A DNA stretch of 64,000 nt from Desulfosporosinus sp. (GCA_020692355.1 JAIMKP010000008.1:16049-80048), one strand, 5' to 3'; shown: positions 43,803 to 52,769, numbered from the stretch's first letter. The notes: a model not told the origin generated them from the letters alone. Translations and numbers: made by a program.

Positions 43803-43993
43803 AAAATTCACCTCCAATCTTAGTATATACAAAGTTTCTACATTCGTCAATTCCACGATATAGTTTTCTGAGTGCGTTAGTGGCTCATGACCGTCCACCC
43901 CTAAATAATGGCCGTTCAAAGAAGTATTATGACGACTCAAGGCCAAAGCATGGTCTGAAATATTAGGATAAGTTAAAATATGTGCCATAAGTA

Positions 43994-44019
43994 CGGAACA
44001 CAGTTCCGAATAACGGAAA
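43994..44019. promoter_or_regulatory. Putative IclR autoregulatory operator
   Basis: CGGAAC-ACA-GTTCCG (43994-44008) is followed by a further CGGAA half-site, giving three GGAAC/TTCCG half-sites in 26 bp, directly upstream of the IclR start at 44043. Confidence 0.45.
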
Positions 44020-44042
44020 TAAGTGTAACGGGAGGGCCGTGG

Positions 44043-44813
44043 ATGAATGAAAAATCCGAAGGCGTTCAAACGGTGGAGAGAGCACTGTCCGTCCTGACGA
44101 CCTTCACGCCTGAACATGATGTCTGGGGAATCACGGCACTCAGCCAGGAACTTGGGCTACCAAAAAGTGTTGTTCATCGCATCCTCACGTCCCTGCAGAG
44201 ATTTGGGTTTGTCGAGCAAGAGGCCCAGAGTGACAAATATCGTTTAGGTCTGCGTATCGTTGAACTGGGGCGAGTGGCCGCAGGACACTTTGATTTGCGT
44301 CAGAGTGCGCTACCCGTCATGCAGGCCTTGGCGCGGGACACGGGTGAATCCACCCTGTTGACAGTCCAAGATGGACATTTTGGTGTGTGTATTGAATTTG
44401 TTGAGGGTTCTCAGTCCATGACCTTGAAAACCAGCTTTGGGACGCGCCTACCCCTGCATTGCGGGGCCTCGAAAAAGATTCTGTTGGCTTATCTACCGGA
44501 AGAATTCGTCGAGCATTACCTTGAGGTTGAGCCGTTGGTTCAACTCAGTGATCATTCCAAGGTCGACCCTGAGGCTCTGCGTCGGGAACTGGCAGAGATT
44601 CGGGCGACGGGCGTATCCGTAACAGCCAACGAGATCGATGTAGGCGCCACCCTGATTGCCGCTCCCATCCTCGGCCATGATGGTACCGTAGTGGCGGGCT
44701 TCGGTCTGGGTGGACCATCCTTCCGTTTTCCAGAGGACAAGATTCGTGAATTCCAACGTTTAGTCCGTGAGGGCGCCCGGAACATTTCGTTGTGTCTAGG
44801 CTATAAAGGCTGA
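44043..44813 (+). CDS. IclR family transcriptional regulator
   Basis: 256 residues: N-terminal winged helix (VQTVERALSVLTTF ... GLPKSVVHRILTSLQRFGFV) and a C-terminal ligand domain (RLPLHCGASKKILLAYLPEE; AAPILGHDGTVVAGFGLGG). It precedes and probably regulates the crotonase/acyl-CoA dehydrogenase pair. The ATG at 44043 has GGGAGGG upstream. Confidence 0.9.
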   Translation: MNEKSEGVQTVERALSVLTTFTPEHDVWGITALSQELGLPKSVVHRILTSLQRFGFVEQEAQSDKYRLGLRIVELGRVAAGHFDLRQSALPVMQALARDTGESTLLTVQDGHFGVCIEFVEGSQSMTLKTSFGTRLPLHCGASKKILLAYLPEEFVEHYLEVEPLVQLSDHSKVDPEALRRELAEIRATGVSVTANEIDVGATLIAAPILGHDGTVVAGFGLGGPSFRFPEDKIREFQRLVREGARNISLCLGYKG

Positions 44814-44966
44814 GCTCGAGGGAATCAGTGGAAAGTCAGTGGAAAGCGGTGGGAAGCTGATAGAATTCCAGATGGCGGCTCGTCCTGCCCCAAGGTCAGG
44901 GAGCCAAGATTCTTGACGGTGTGTTAGTGAAGGCGCCGGGCTATGGATACGAAGGAGGTTTTTGAT

Positions 44967-45797
44967 ATGGAAAATGAGCATCTACTCTATGAGAAGGAGG
45001 GCCACCTGGCTAGGATCATGCTCAATCGTCCGGAAGCCTTAAACGCGTTTTCACTGTCGATGATCAAGGGGTGGTCCAAGGCGTTACAGGATGCCCAAAA
45101 TGACCCGAATATTCGGGTAGTGGTGGTTACGGCCAGAGGCAAGGCCTTCTGTGCGGGTGGGGATACCAAGACGATGCTTGCGGGCAAAGGGTTTATCGCG
45201 GAGGATGATCAGGGCGAGGCTTGGGGGCCGAACGCCCTGGCCCGTAAACGTTCACTGACGGAGTTTATTCACAAAGTGGCCTTAACGATCGACCAGATGG
45301 ATAAGCCGATCGTCTGTGGAATCCAGGGAGTTGCGGTGGGAGCCGGTTTGGATATGGCGTTGATGTGTGACGTGCGCGTGATGGCAGAGAGCGCCAAACT
45401 CTCCGCAGGTTATGTGAAGGCAGGACTGGTACCCGGAGATGGTGGAGCCTACTATATCCCCAAGCTTGTAGGCACGGCGAAAGCACTGGAGCTGTTATGG
45501 ACCGGAGATTTCATCACGGCGGCTGAGGCCGAGAGAATCGGTCTGGTGAATAAAGTGGTGGCAGATGAGGCCTTAGAGGAGGCAACCTTGGCTTTGGCTG
45601 AGAAGATTGCCCAATCCCCTCCGGTGTGCGTGCAGATGATTAAGCGGGCAGTCTATTCGACTCAACGCACGAACGATCTGCGCACGGCCTTGGACATGAT
45701 CTCTTCGCATATGGCGATTGTGACCGAAATGGCGGATCATCGCGAAGCTTTGGAGGCCATGAAAGAAAAACGGGCGCCCAAATTTAAGGGCATCTAA
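44967..45797 (+). CDS. Enoyl-CoA hydratase/isomerase family protein 1 (non-canonical active site)
   Basis: 276-residue crotonase-fold protein (oxyanion-hole regions AFCAGGDTKTM and GVAVGAGLDMALMCD). The two catalytic Glu of true enoyl-CoA hydratases are not conserved: the first is Asp (GAGLDMA) and the second is Tyr (SAGYVKAGLVPGDGG). An isomerase or other crotonase reaction is therefore more likely than simple hydration. The ATG at 44967 follows AAGGAGG. Confidence 0.85.
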   Translation: MENEHLLYEKEGHLARIMLNRPEALNAFSLSMIKGWSKALQDAQNDPNIRVVVVTARGKAFCAGGDTKTMLAGKGFIAEDDQGEAWGPNALARKRSLTEFIHKVALTIDQMDKPIVCGIQGVAVGAGLDMALMCDVRVMAESAKLSAGYVKAGLVPGDGGAYYIPKLVGTAKALELLWTGDFITAAEAERIGLVNKVVADEALEEATLALAEKIAQSPPVCVQMIKRAVYSTQRTNDLRTALDMISSHMAIVTEMADHREALEAMKEKRAPKFKGI

Positions 45798-45915
45798 TTT
45801 TAATTTTATAGAAGCGAGATAGTTGCAACGCCGGGAAGACAGGATGTTTAATGTTGGACTTGTTAGACTAAATTAACTTGTTAGACTAAATTAATTAGGC
45901 GAGGAGAGAGGAACG

Positions 45916-47073
45916 ATGGATTTTGCCTTGAGCGAAGAGCAGAAAATGCTGCAGGAGATGGCGCGCAAGTTTGCGGAGAAAGAGATTATCCCAACGATGG
46001 AAGAGGATCTGAAAAACCACACCTTTCGGCCGGAGATCGTCAAGAAGATGGGAGACGCGGGCTTTTTGGGCTGTGGCTTGCCGGAGGAATACGGGGGCAA
46101 CGGCCTGGGAATTTTGGACTCGGTTTTGATAGGAGAGCAACTGGCGAAAGTCAATGCCTCTTGGCGCTTGCCCTTAAATATGCAAAACATTGGCCCGGCC
46201 CTGACGGTAAACGCTTTTGGAACAAAGGAACAGAAGGCTGACTATCTTCCCGGCTGGGTCAGCGGCGAGAAGCTTGGCTTTTTTGCCATTACAGAACCAA
46301 ATTCCGGATCCGACGTAGCCAGTATGAAGACAACCGCTACGGACAAAGGCGATCATTGGGAAATTAACGGCAGCAAGATGTGGATCTCGCAGGCGGCCTA
46401 CGGAGATTACGGCCTTCTCTATGCCTATACGGACCGGGAGAAAAAACATAAGGGAATGACCTGCTTTATTGTAAATCTAAAAGAGACCGAGGGCATCGCG
46501 GTTCGTGATATTACGACCAAGATGGGGCTGGCGAATGCGCCCACGGGCGAAATCTTTTTTGATGGGGCTAAAATCCCCAAAGACTCGGTGTTAGGAAACG
46601 TGGGCGATGGTTTCAAAATCTGTATGTGGCAACTCAATAACACACGCATCAGTTGTGCGGCCGGGGCGTTGGGAGTCGGTGGGGCCGCGTTGGAAGCAGC
46701 CGTGAAATATGCCAATGAGCGAACTCAGTTCGGCCAAAAGCTAGCATCTTTCCAAATGATTAAAGCTTCCATTGCTGAGATGGCCGTCGAACACCAGGCT
46801 GCACAGCTATTGGTTTATCGGGCGGCCTGGTTAAAGGATCAGGGGCTGCCCAATCAGTATGAAACGTCGATTGGCAAATATTTTTCAGCCGAATCCGCTG
46901 TGCATCTTGCGAATGAAGCCATGAAGATTCTCGGATCTTATGGCTATTCTTCTGAGTATCCGGCAGAGCGCTATTTGCGTGATGCGAAGTCGTTCCAGGT
47001 GGTCGAAGGGACATCGAACATTCAAAAACTGATCATTGCCGATATCACGTTGGGCGAGTCCATGAATCGCTAG
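45916..47073 (+). CDS. Acyl-CoA dehydrogenase 1
   Basis: 385-residue FAD enzyme of usual length. Motifs are FFAITEPNSGSDVASMKTTA (FAD/substrate), WISQAAYGD, RTQFGQKLASFQ and the catalytic Glu in QVVEGTSNIQ. It introduces a 2,3-double bond into an acyl-CoA; the overall look is that of short-chain or glutaryl-CoA-type enzymes. Its electron acceptor (ETF) is not encoded in the window. It has a GGAGAGAGG site, 118 bp after the crotonase gene. Confidence 0.9.
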   Translation: MDFALSEEQKMLQEMARKFAEKEIIPTMEEDLKNHTFRPEIVKKMGDAGFLGCGLPEEYGGNGLGILDSVLIGEQLAKVNASWRLPLNMQNIGPALTVNAFGTKEQKADYLPGWVSGEKLGFFAITEPNSGSDVASMKTTATDKGDHWEINGSKMWISQAAYGDYGLLYAYTDREKKHKGMTCFIVNLKETEGIAVRDITTKMGLANAPTGEIFFDGAKIPKDSVLGNVGDGFKICMWQLNNTRISCAAGALGVGGAALEAAVKYANERTQFGQKLASFQMIKASIAEMAVEHQAAQLLVYRAAWLKDQGLPNQYETSIGKYFSAESAVHLANEAMKILGSYGYSSEYPAERYLRDAKSFQVVEGTSNIQKLIIADITLGESMNR

Positions 47074-47076
47074 ATG

Positions 47077-47097
47077 ATTGTATCTTTCGTATACAAT
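47077..47097. promoter_or_regulatory. Activator site B1 (ATTGTAT-N7-ATACAAT)
   Basis: A perfect palindrome with a 7-bp spacer, centred 42 bp before site B2. Confidence 0.6.
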
Positions 47098-47118
47098 TAA
47101 TCGGATTTGGCTGTTCCA

Positions 47119-47139
47119 TTTGTATGATAGATATACAGA
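47119..47139. promoter_or_regulatory. Activator site B2 (TTTGTAT-N7-ATACAGA)
   Basis: The same arms and spacer as sites A1, A2 and B1, centred 84 bp before the -24 GG at 47213. Confidence 0.6.
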
Positions 47140-47146
47140 TTTTCGG

Positions 47147-47180
47147 CTGACCCCCGAGGTTTTTGGGGGTCAGTTTTCTT
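47147..47180 (+). terminator. Terminator between activator sites and promoter
   Basis: CTGACCCCC / GGGGGTCAG stem with a 9-nt loop and TTTTCTTT. It ends the acyl-CoA dehydrogenase 1 transcript; the layout mirrors that at 38.5 kb. Confidence 0.9.
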
Positions 47181-47211
47181 TAGCATCGGCAATAGCAGGG
47201 ATTCTTGGGGT

Positions 47212-47227
47212 TGGCACGCTTCTTGAA
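47212..47227 (+). promoter_or_regulatory. Sigma-54 promoter of the crotonase 2 operon
   Basis: TGGCACG-CTTC-TTGAA has a perfect -24 block with correct spacing; the -12 element has GA in place of GC. It lies 50 bp before the start codon. Confidence 0.7.
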
Positions 47228-47277
47228 TAGAATTTGACTGTGAGAAAATTTAACCAATTGGGAGGGATAGAAGCAGA

Positions 47278-48057
47278 ATGGGATTTGAAACATTGGTTGT
47301 CAGCGTGGAAGATGGGATAGGAACAATTACCCTGAATCGCCCTGAAGTTTTGAATGCTCTGAGTAGCCAGGTGTTTGGCGAATTGAGCCAAGCGGCTGGG
47401 GAGCTTGCGGACGATGATTCCGTGCGTGTGCTCATCATCACCGGAGGGGATAAGGTGTTTGCCGCAGGGGCAGACATTCGGGATATGGCCAAAGCTGAAG
47501 CCATGGACATTGCGTTGGCTGGCAGACCGTCGCAGAAAGCCTTTCAGCTCATCGAGAACATTCCGAAGCCGGTGATCGCGGCGGTTGCAGGATATGCCTT
47601 AGGAGGCGGGTGTGAACTGACGCTTGTGTGTGATGTGCGGATCGCAGCAGACAATGCAAAATTCGGACTACCGGAAATCACCTTGGGGATATTGCCTGGA
47701 GCGGGGGGAACACAGCGCTTACCTAGGCTGATCGGAGTTGGGAAAGCGAAGGAAATGATTTTTAGCGGAGACTTCATTGATGCTGAGGAGGCCTTGAGTG
47801 TGGGACTGGTGAACAAGGTTGTCCCCGCTGAAGAGCTTATGAATGAAGCCAAACGTTTGGCGAAACGGTTTGCGTCCAGGGGAGCGGTCGCTCTGCGTAT
47901 GGCGAAATCAGCGGTCAACGAAGGGTTGAGGATGGATTTGGCGGCCGGTTTGCAGTACGAACATAAGTGCTTCAGCCTTCTCTTCGCAACCCAAGACCAG
48001 AAGGAGGGCATGCAGGCATTCCTGGAAAAACGCAAACCCAAATTCCAGGGGAAGTGA
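47278..48057 (+). CDS. Enoyl-CoA hydratase (crotonase) 2
   Basis: 259 residues. Both catalytic Glu are present (GGGCELTLVCD and FGLPEITLGILPGAGGTQR), unlike the crotonase at 45 kb, so this is a genuine (S)-specific hydratase giving 3-hydroxyacyl-CoA. It is the first gene after the sigma-54 promoter at 47.2 kb, with a GGGAGGG site. Confidence 0.92.
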   Translation: MGFETLVVSVEDGIGTITLNRPEVLNALSSQVFGELSQAAGELADDDSVRVLIITGGDKVFAAGADIRDMAKAEAMDIALAGRPSQKAFQLIENIPKPVIAAVAGYALGGGCELTLVCDVRIAADNAKFGLPEITLGILPGAGGTQRLPRLIGVGKAKEMIFSGDFIDAEEALSVGLVNKVVPAEELMNEAKRLAKRFASRGAVALRMAKSAVNEGLRMDLAAGLQYEHKCFSLLFATQDQKEGMQAFLEKRKPKFQGK

Positions 48058-48118
48058 ACTCGTCCGAAAAATCTTTGCGGGTTAAGTGGAACTTGGACTT
48101 TGATAGGGGGGAGAAATA

Positions 48119-49942
48119 TTGGCAAGCAATTTTATCTATAGCAATCGCGATCATAAGTTCATCATCAAGGAATGGTTGGACGGGGAGAAGGTTTTGGGTT
48201 TAAGTCGCTTCAAGGAGTATCTCGGGCTGGAAGATGTAGATCAAGTTTTGGATCAGGCTTTGAAGATGGCCAAGGAAGAGGTCGCTCCTACTAATGACGA
48301 TGGGGATAAGATTGGGGCCGTATACGATGCGGGCAAGGTTACGGTTCCACCCTCGTTTCACAAAGCGTTTCACTTTGTTCAGGATAACGGTTGGGGCTCG
48401 AGCAACAAGGATGTAGACGGAGATGGGATTTTGCCCAATTTGCTTTCTGGAGCCGTACATGAGTACTTGATCGCGGCCAATCCGGCTTTTACACCTTATG
48501 TGGGCCTAGGTGGCGGGATTGCCAGTGTCATCAAAGCGTTTGGGGCCAAGAAGCATGTTGATCGTTTTACCCCGAATATGTTTAGTGGGGTTTGGGGCGG
48601 AACCATGTGTCTTACGGAGCCGGGCGGCGGCTCAGATGTCGGAGATATGCTGTCAAAGGCTTTTCCATCCGACGATCCGGAAATCTACACCATTAAAGGC
48701 ACAAAGTGTTTCATTACGGCAGGAGATCATGATCTCACGGAAAATATCATCCACCTCGTGCTCGCCCGCGTTGAAGGTGCGGCAGCGGGAACAAAAGGAC
48801 TTTCCTTATTTATTGTGCCTAAATACTGGGTTAAGGAAGACGGAAGTTTAGGAGACAGAAACGATGTGACGACGGTGGGTATCGAACACAAGATGGGCCT
48901 CAAGGGTTCCGCCACCGCAGTACTCAGTTTTGGGGACGAAGGGAAATGCCGGGGCTATCTCCTGGGAAAAGCACCGGATGAAAACGGAATTGGACAAGGT
49001 ATGGCCCAGATGTTTAAGATGATTAACGGAGCCCGTGTCGATACAGGCCACAGTGCTTTAGCCGTGGCCACGATCGCCTACAACAACTCGGTGCAATATG
49101 CTAAAGAGCGGGTGCAGGGACGGAAGATCACTAATCCGAAAGGCTCCCGGGTGCGGATTATTGAGCATGAGGACGTTCGCCGCATGTTGTTGGGGCAAAA
49201 GGCAACCTTAGAAGCCATGCGGGCGATGATCTTTAAGGCCTATTTCTACTTAGATCTTCAGACATTTGGCGAGGATCCTGAGGTTGTCAGACACGCTCAA
49301 CGCCGGATCGAAGTAATCACGCCACTTATTAAAGCTTACTGTTCGGATCAGGCCTGGATCCAGATTGCTGAAGCGGTTCAAGTCTACGGTGGGTATGGCT
49401 TTACAGAAGAATACCCGGTTGCCCGTCAAGCCCGGGACAGCAAGATCTATTCCATTTGGGAAGGGACGAATTTCATTCAATCCATGGATTTAGTAGGCCG
49501 GAAATGGCGACTGGAAAATGGGGAAGTCTTCAAAGAATGGTTGCTGGAATTGGCAGGTTTATTAGAAAAGGCGAAGGATCATCCGGAATTTGCGCGTGAA
49601 TTTGCCCTGTTGGGCAAGGCGCTCGAAGCGTACCAGGAACTGGTTGCAGTTGTCATGCAGTACTTTACTCAAAACGTGCGCTTAGTACCCTTTTATTCGA
49701 CGCGTATTCTACGGATGACGGCTGAACTATATTCAGGGTATCTCTTGCTGGATCAGGCTCTGGTGGCGGAGGAAAAACTGGGCTCATTGCCGGAAGGGCA
49801 CTTCGAACGGGCTTTCTACGAAGGGAAGATTCAGGGGGCACGCTTTTATATTAAGAATATGCTGCCTGATGTCATGGCTCTGTTGCAGATCATAAAAGAA
49901 GCGGATACGTCGGCCATGGATGTCCCGGAAGAGGCGTTCTAA
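48119..49942 (+). CDS. Long (DmdC-like) acyl-CoA dehydrogenase 2
   Basis: 607 residues, about 200 longer than a typical acyl-CoA dehydrogenase. An N-terminal extension precedes the core (MCLTEPGGGSDVGDMLSKA; KCFITAGDHDL; MGLKGSATAVL). The catalytic Glu is in IYSIWEGTNFIQSMDL, and a C-terminal helical domain follows. This architecture is that of DmdC-type enzymes acting on medium or unusual acyl-CoAs. The TTG start has a GGGGGGAG site. Confidence 0.88.
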   Translation: MASNFIYSNRDHKFIIKEWLDGEKVLGLSRFKEYLGLEDVDQVLDQALKMAKEEVAPTNDDGDKIGAVYDAGKVTVPPSFHKAFHFVQDNGWGSSNKDVDGDGILPNLLSGAVHEYLIAANPAFTPYVGLGGGIASVIKAFGAKKHVDRFTPNMFSGVWGGTMCLTEPGGGSDVGDMLSKAFPSDDPEIYTIKGTKCFITAGDHDLTENIIHLVLARVEGAAAGTKGLSLFIVPKYWVKEDGSLGDRNDVTTVGIEHKMGLKGSATAVLSFGDEGKCRGYLLGKAPDENGIGQGMAQMFKMINGARVDTGHSALAVATIAYNNSVQYAKERVQGRKITNPKGSRVRIIEHEDVRRMLLGQKATLEAMRAMIFKAYFYLDLQTFGEDPEVVRHAQRRIEVITPLIKAYCSDQAWIQIAEAVQVYGGYGFTEEYPVARQARDSKIYSIWEGTNFIQSMDLVGRKWRLENGEVFKEWLLELAGLLEKAKDHPEFAREFALLGKALEAYQELVAVVMQYFTQNVRLVPFYSTRILRMTAELYSGYLLLDQALVAEEKLGSLPEGHFERAFYEGKIQGARFYIKNMLPDVMALLQIIKEADTSAMDVPEEAF

Positions 49943-49953
49943 AGGTGAAGAGC

Positions 49954-50856
49954 ATGAATGAGCATTTTATGAAGCTGAGAGAGGGGCTTTACTTTCTCAA
50001 GGGAGAGCACAATGGAAGATTTCCCTATAGTAATGGCCTTTTGATCGAGGGGGAAAAGCGGGTTTTAGTGGATTCGGGTTTCGGGTTGCCCCTGCGTCAG
50101 AAAATCCTCACTTCCGGGGGGGCGGATGTGATCATTAATACGCATTACCATTTTGATCACACCTACGGAAATCGTTATTTCCCCAAAGCCGAGCTCTGGG
50201 CGCATCCGATTGACGCCTTGGCGATCGAAGAAAGGGAGGTGTTCGATCTTTTCACGGGTTTTGGAAAAATCGGTGAGATTCCGGGCAAAGATGCTTTTCC
50301 GGAAGGAATGGAGCAGCGACCGGTGGCGAGGAAGATCCGGGATGGGGAGGTTCTCGATTTTGGGGTGCTTAAGCTTCAGGTTCTCCATACCCCCGGCCAT
50401 ACTCCGGGACATATCTCTCTCTTCGAACCGGATACAGGTATTCTTTTTGCCGGAGATATTGATTTATCTTCTTTCGGGCCTTGGTATGGGAATGCCATGT
50501 CCGATATCGAGGACTTTGAAGCCTCGATCGAGCGGATCATTAGGCTAAAGCCGAACGTCCTCGTCACGAGTCATGCCGATGTGGTGACAGACGGAATTGA
50601 AAGACGACTGAGGGAATATGGTGCTAAGATAGGAGAACGTGATGAGGGGATTCTGCGATTTCTGGGGAGTGGCAAAACCATGGAAGAGCTTCTGGGAGCC
50701 CGGTTGATTTTCCGCCAGCATCCCGAACCGGAGAAACTCTACCGCTTCTTTGAACAGGTTATGCTGGAAAAACACCTGCAACGTTTACTTCGTCAAGGAA
50801 AGATCGCTATCAAAGAGGAACACAAACTTAAGGCTTGCCTGGCCGTTAAGGCCTGA
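49954..50856 (+). CDS. Metallo-beta-lactamase-fold hydrolase
   Basis: 300 residues with the zinc motif THYHFDHTYG (HxHxDH), the His of TPGHTPGH, the bridging Asp in FAGDIDLSSFG and TSHAD. Substrates in this fold include thioesters and lactones; position in the acyl-CoA operon suggests a thioesterase or lactonase. The ATG at 49954 follows AAAGGTG. Confidence 0.85.
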   Translation: MNEHFMKLREGLYFLKGEHNGRFPYSNGLLIEGEKRVLVDSGFGLPLRQKILTSGGADVIINTHYHFDHTYGNRYFPKAELWAHPIDALAIEEREVFDLFTGFGKIGEIPGKDAFPEGMEQRPVARKIRDGEVLDFGVLKLQVLHTPGHTPGHISLFEPDTGILFAGDIDLSSFGPWYGNAMSDIEDFEASIERIIRLKPNVLVTSHADVVTDGIERRLREYGAKIGERDEGILRFLGSGKTMEELLGARLIFRQHPEPEKLYRFFEQVMLEKHLQRLLRQGKIAIKEEHKLKACLAVKA

Positions 50857-50891
50857 TACCAGCCAAGTTTCTTTAGTGGGGGGGAGCTATC

Positions 50892-51506
50892 ATGAATGTA
50901 AAAGAGGCCATTTTGGCTAGGCGCAGTATCCGTAAGTTTAAGCCTGATCCTATCTCAGAGGAGCTGATGACAGAACTATTGGAAGCAGCTCGCTGGGCAC
51001 CTTCTGGGACCAATCATCAGCCCTGGCGCTTTGTTGTGGTCAGAAATCCGGAGGTCAAAGCAAGAATTCGAGGGGCTGCCTTTAACCAAAAACATTTGAC
51101 AGAAGCCCCGGTGGTGTTGGTTTGCTGCGCCGATTTGACACCGTATGCCAGAGATACGCGAAGGCGAATTGAGGAACTGGTCGAGGCGGGAGCCTTGGAA
51201 GCATCGTCTCTGGAAAATTATCCGGGACTGAATCAACCCAAAGACCCAGAATCCTTGAAAAAGCTGGCTCCTCATGCGATGCTCAATGTTGCGATCGCCA
51301 TGGAACATATTGCTTTAAGAGCTGTTTCCTTGGGCCTTGGGACCTGTTGGATTCAGCTGATGAAGGCTCGGGAAATTGCCGAGATTCTTGAACTCCCCGA
51401 ACATTTGATGATCACAGGGTTGATGCCGGTAGGAGTTCCTGACCAAGATCCAGCTCCACGCCCAAGGGTTCCCTTGGCAGAGATCATTTATAAAGTAGTA
51501 GAGTGA
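50892..51506 (+). CDS. Nitroreductase family flavoprotein
   Basis: 204-residue FMN oxidoreductase with AILARRSIRKFKPDPI, AARWAPSGTNHQPWRFVVV and LGTCWIQLM. Some relatives are enoyl or acyl reductases rather than nitroreductases. It is the last gene of the crotonase 2 operon, with a GGGGGGAG site. Confidence 0.88.
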   Translation: MNVKEAILARRSIRKFKPDPISEELMTELLEAARWAPSGTNHQPWRFVVVRNPEVKARIRGAAFNQKHLTEAPVVLVCCADLTPYARDTRRRIEELVEAGALEASSLENYPGLNQPKDPESLKKLAPHAMLNVAIAMEHIALRAVSLGLGTCWIQLMKAREIAEILELPEHLMITGLMPVGVPDQDPAPRPRVPLAEIIYKVVE

Positions 51507-51527
51507 CAGAGTCTTCTTTCCATAAAA

Positions 51528-51695
51528 GTGAACTCGTTCAACTAAAGTTGAACATCGAGACTTCGGTGGGGGAGTCTACCTCCGTCGCCGCTAAGTGTTT
51601 CTATTGCGAAAGGCGGCTCGGCGATACTCTCCACTGGAGACTATCGTCACCGAAGCAAAGTACGAGGTACCACTCCCACTTGTAGAAGTGAGAGT
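51528..51695 (-). repeat. Structured IS200/IS605-like element or guide-type RNA, copy B
   Basis: The reverse complement matches copy A over nearly its whole length: terminal hairpin ACTCCCACTT / AAGTGAGAGT, closing stem CTTCGGTG / CACCGAAG (51648-51655 with 51561-51568 on the plus strand), and terminal hairpin GTTCAAC-TTTA-GTTGAAC with GAGTTCAC. The roughly 70-base palindromic part of copy A is absent, yet the closing stem still pairs. No protein gene lies inside. Confidence 0.7.
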
Positions 51696-51825
51696 CTCAC
51701 GATTGGATGAATAATGGTATATAAAGGACAAGTTTCATGTGGGCAAGGAATTATGGGTAGGAATGGTTAACAGACAATCGTTATTTAATGCATAGGACGA
51801 AATTTATTGGAGGTGTAATTTTAAA

Positions 51826-52692
51826 ATGAAAGTGGAAGACATTAAGAAAATCTGCGTTGTCGGGGCCGGGAATATGGGGCATCAAATTGCTATCAGTGCA
51901 GCTTTGGCCGGTTTTCAAGTCAGCGTAACCGATATCAGCGTGGATATGCTTGCGAAGGCTGAGAAGTTTGCTAAGTCGTGGCTGCCGGAGCGGGTGGCTA
52001 AAGGGAAGCTGAGCCAGGAAACTGCCGCTGCGACCTTGGCTAATCTCAAGTTTACCCAGAGTCTGGAAGAAGCAGTAGCCGATGCTGACTTTGTCATTGA
52101 GGCAGCAGTTGAGAAACTTGAAGTCAAACGAAAACTTTTCGCCGACCTTGATCGATTGGCTCCTGCCCATGCTATCTTGGCCACGAATAGTTCCTTTATT
52201 GTGAGTTCTAAGGTTGCGGATGCGACTAAACGCCCGGACAAGGTGTGCAACATGCACTTCTTTAATCCAGCCTTGGTCATGAAACTGGTTGAAGTGGTTC
52301 AAGGACCCCATACGTCTGAGGAAACGGCCAAAGTCACAATGGATTTGACGGGAAAGATGGGGAAAATCGGGGTGTGGCTTAAGAAGGAGATCTATGGCTT
52401 CTTAGTCAATCGTATCTTGGCCGCATTGAACAATGAAGCTGTGTTTTTGGCAGATATGGGTATCGCAACTCCGGAAGAAATAGACACTGCGGTGACGAAT
52501 GCATTGGGGCATCCGATGGGGCCGTTCCGCCTCATGGATCTGACAGGAATCGACCTGGCTTATTACATTGGGATGGAGCGCTATCAGGAATCCCGCGATC
52601 CGAAGGATAAACCGTCCCCGCTGATTGTTGAGAAGTTCGTGAAAAAGGAATGGGGCAAAAAAAGCGGGAAAGGGTTCTACAGCTACGAGTAA
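51826..52692 (+). CDS. hbd: 3-hydroxyacyl-CoA dehydrogenase
   Basis: 288 residues. NAD-binding GAGNMGHQIAISAALAG, the catalytic His in VCNMHFFNPALVMKLVEVV, and the C-terminal dimer domain (GFLVNRILAALNNEA). It oxidises 3-hydroxyacyl-CoA to 3-ketoacyl-CoA, the step before thiolase. It has a TTGGAGGTG site and is followed 77 bp later by abfD2. Confidence 0.93.
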   Translation: MKVEDIKKICVVGAGNMGHQIAISAALAGFQVSVTDISVDMLAKAEKFAKSWLPERVAKGKLSQETAAATLANLKFTQSLEEAVADADFVIEAAVEKLEVKRKLFADLDRLAPAHAILATNSSFIVSSKVADATKRPDKVCNMHFFNPALVMKLVEVVQGPHTSEETAKVTMDLTGKMGKIGVWLKKEIYGFLVNRILAALNNEAVFLADMGIATPEEIDTAVTNALGHPMGPFRLMDLTGIDLAYYIGMERYQESRDPKDKPSPLIVEKFVKKEWGKKSGKGFYSYE

Positions 52693-52769
52693 GTTGAAGG
52701 CTGCTGTCTAACCGTGTTCTAGATGATAATAGGGGTGGCTCATCAACCACAAAATGGAGGCATGTTACG

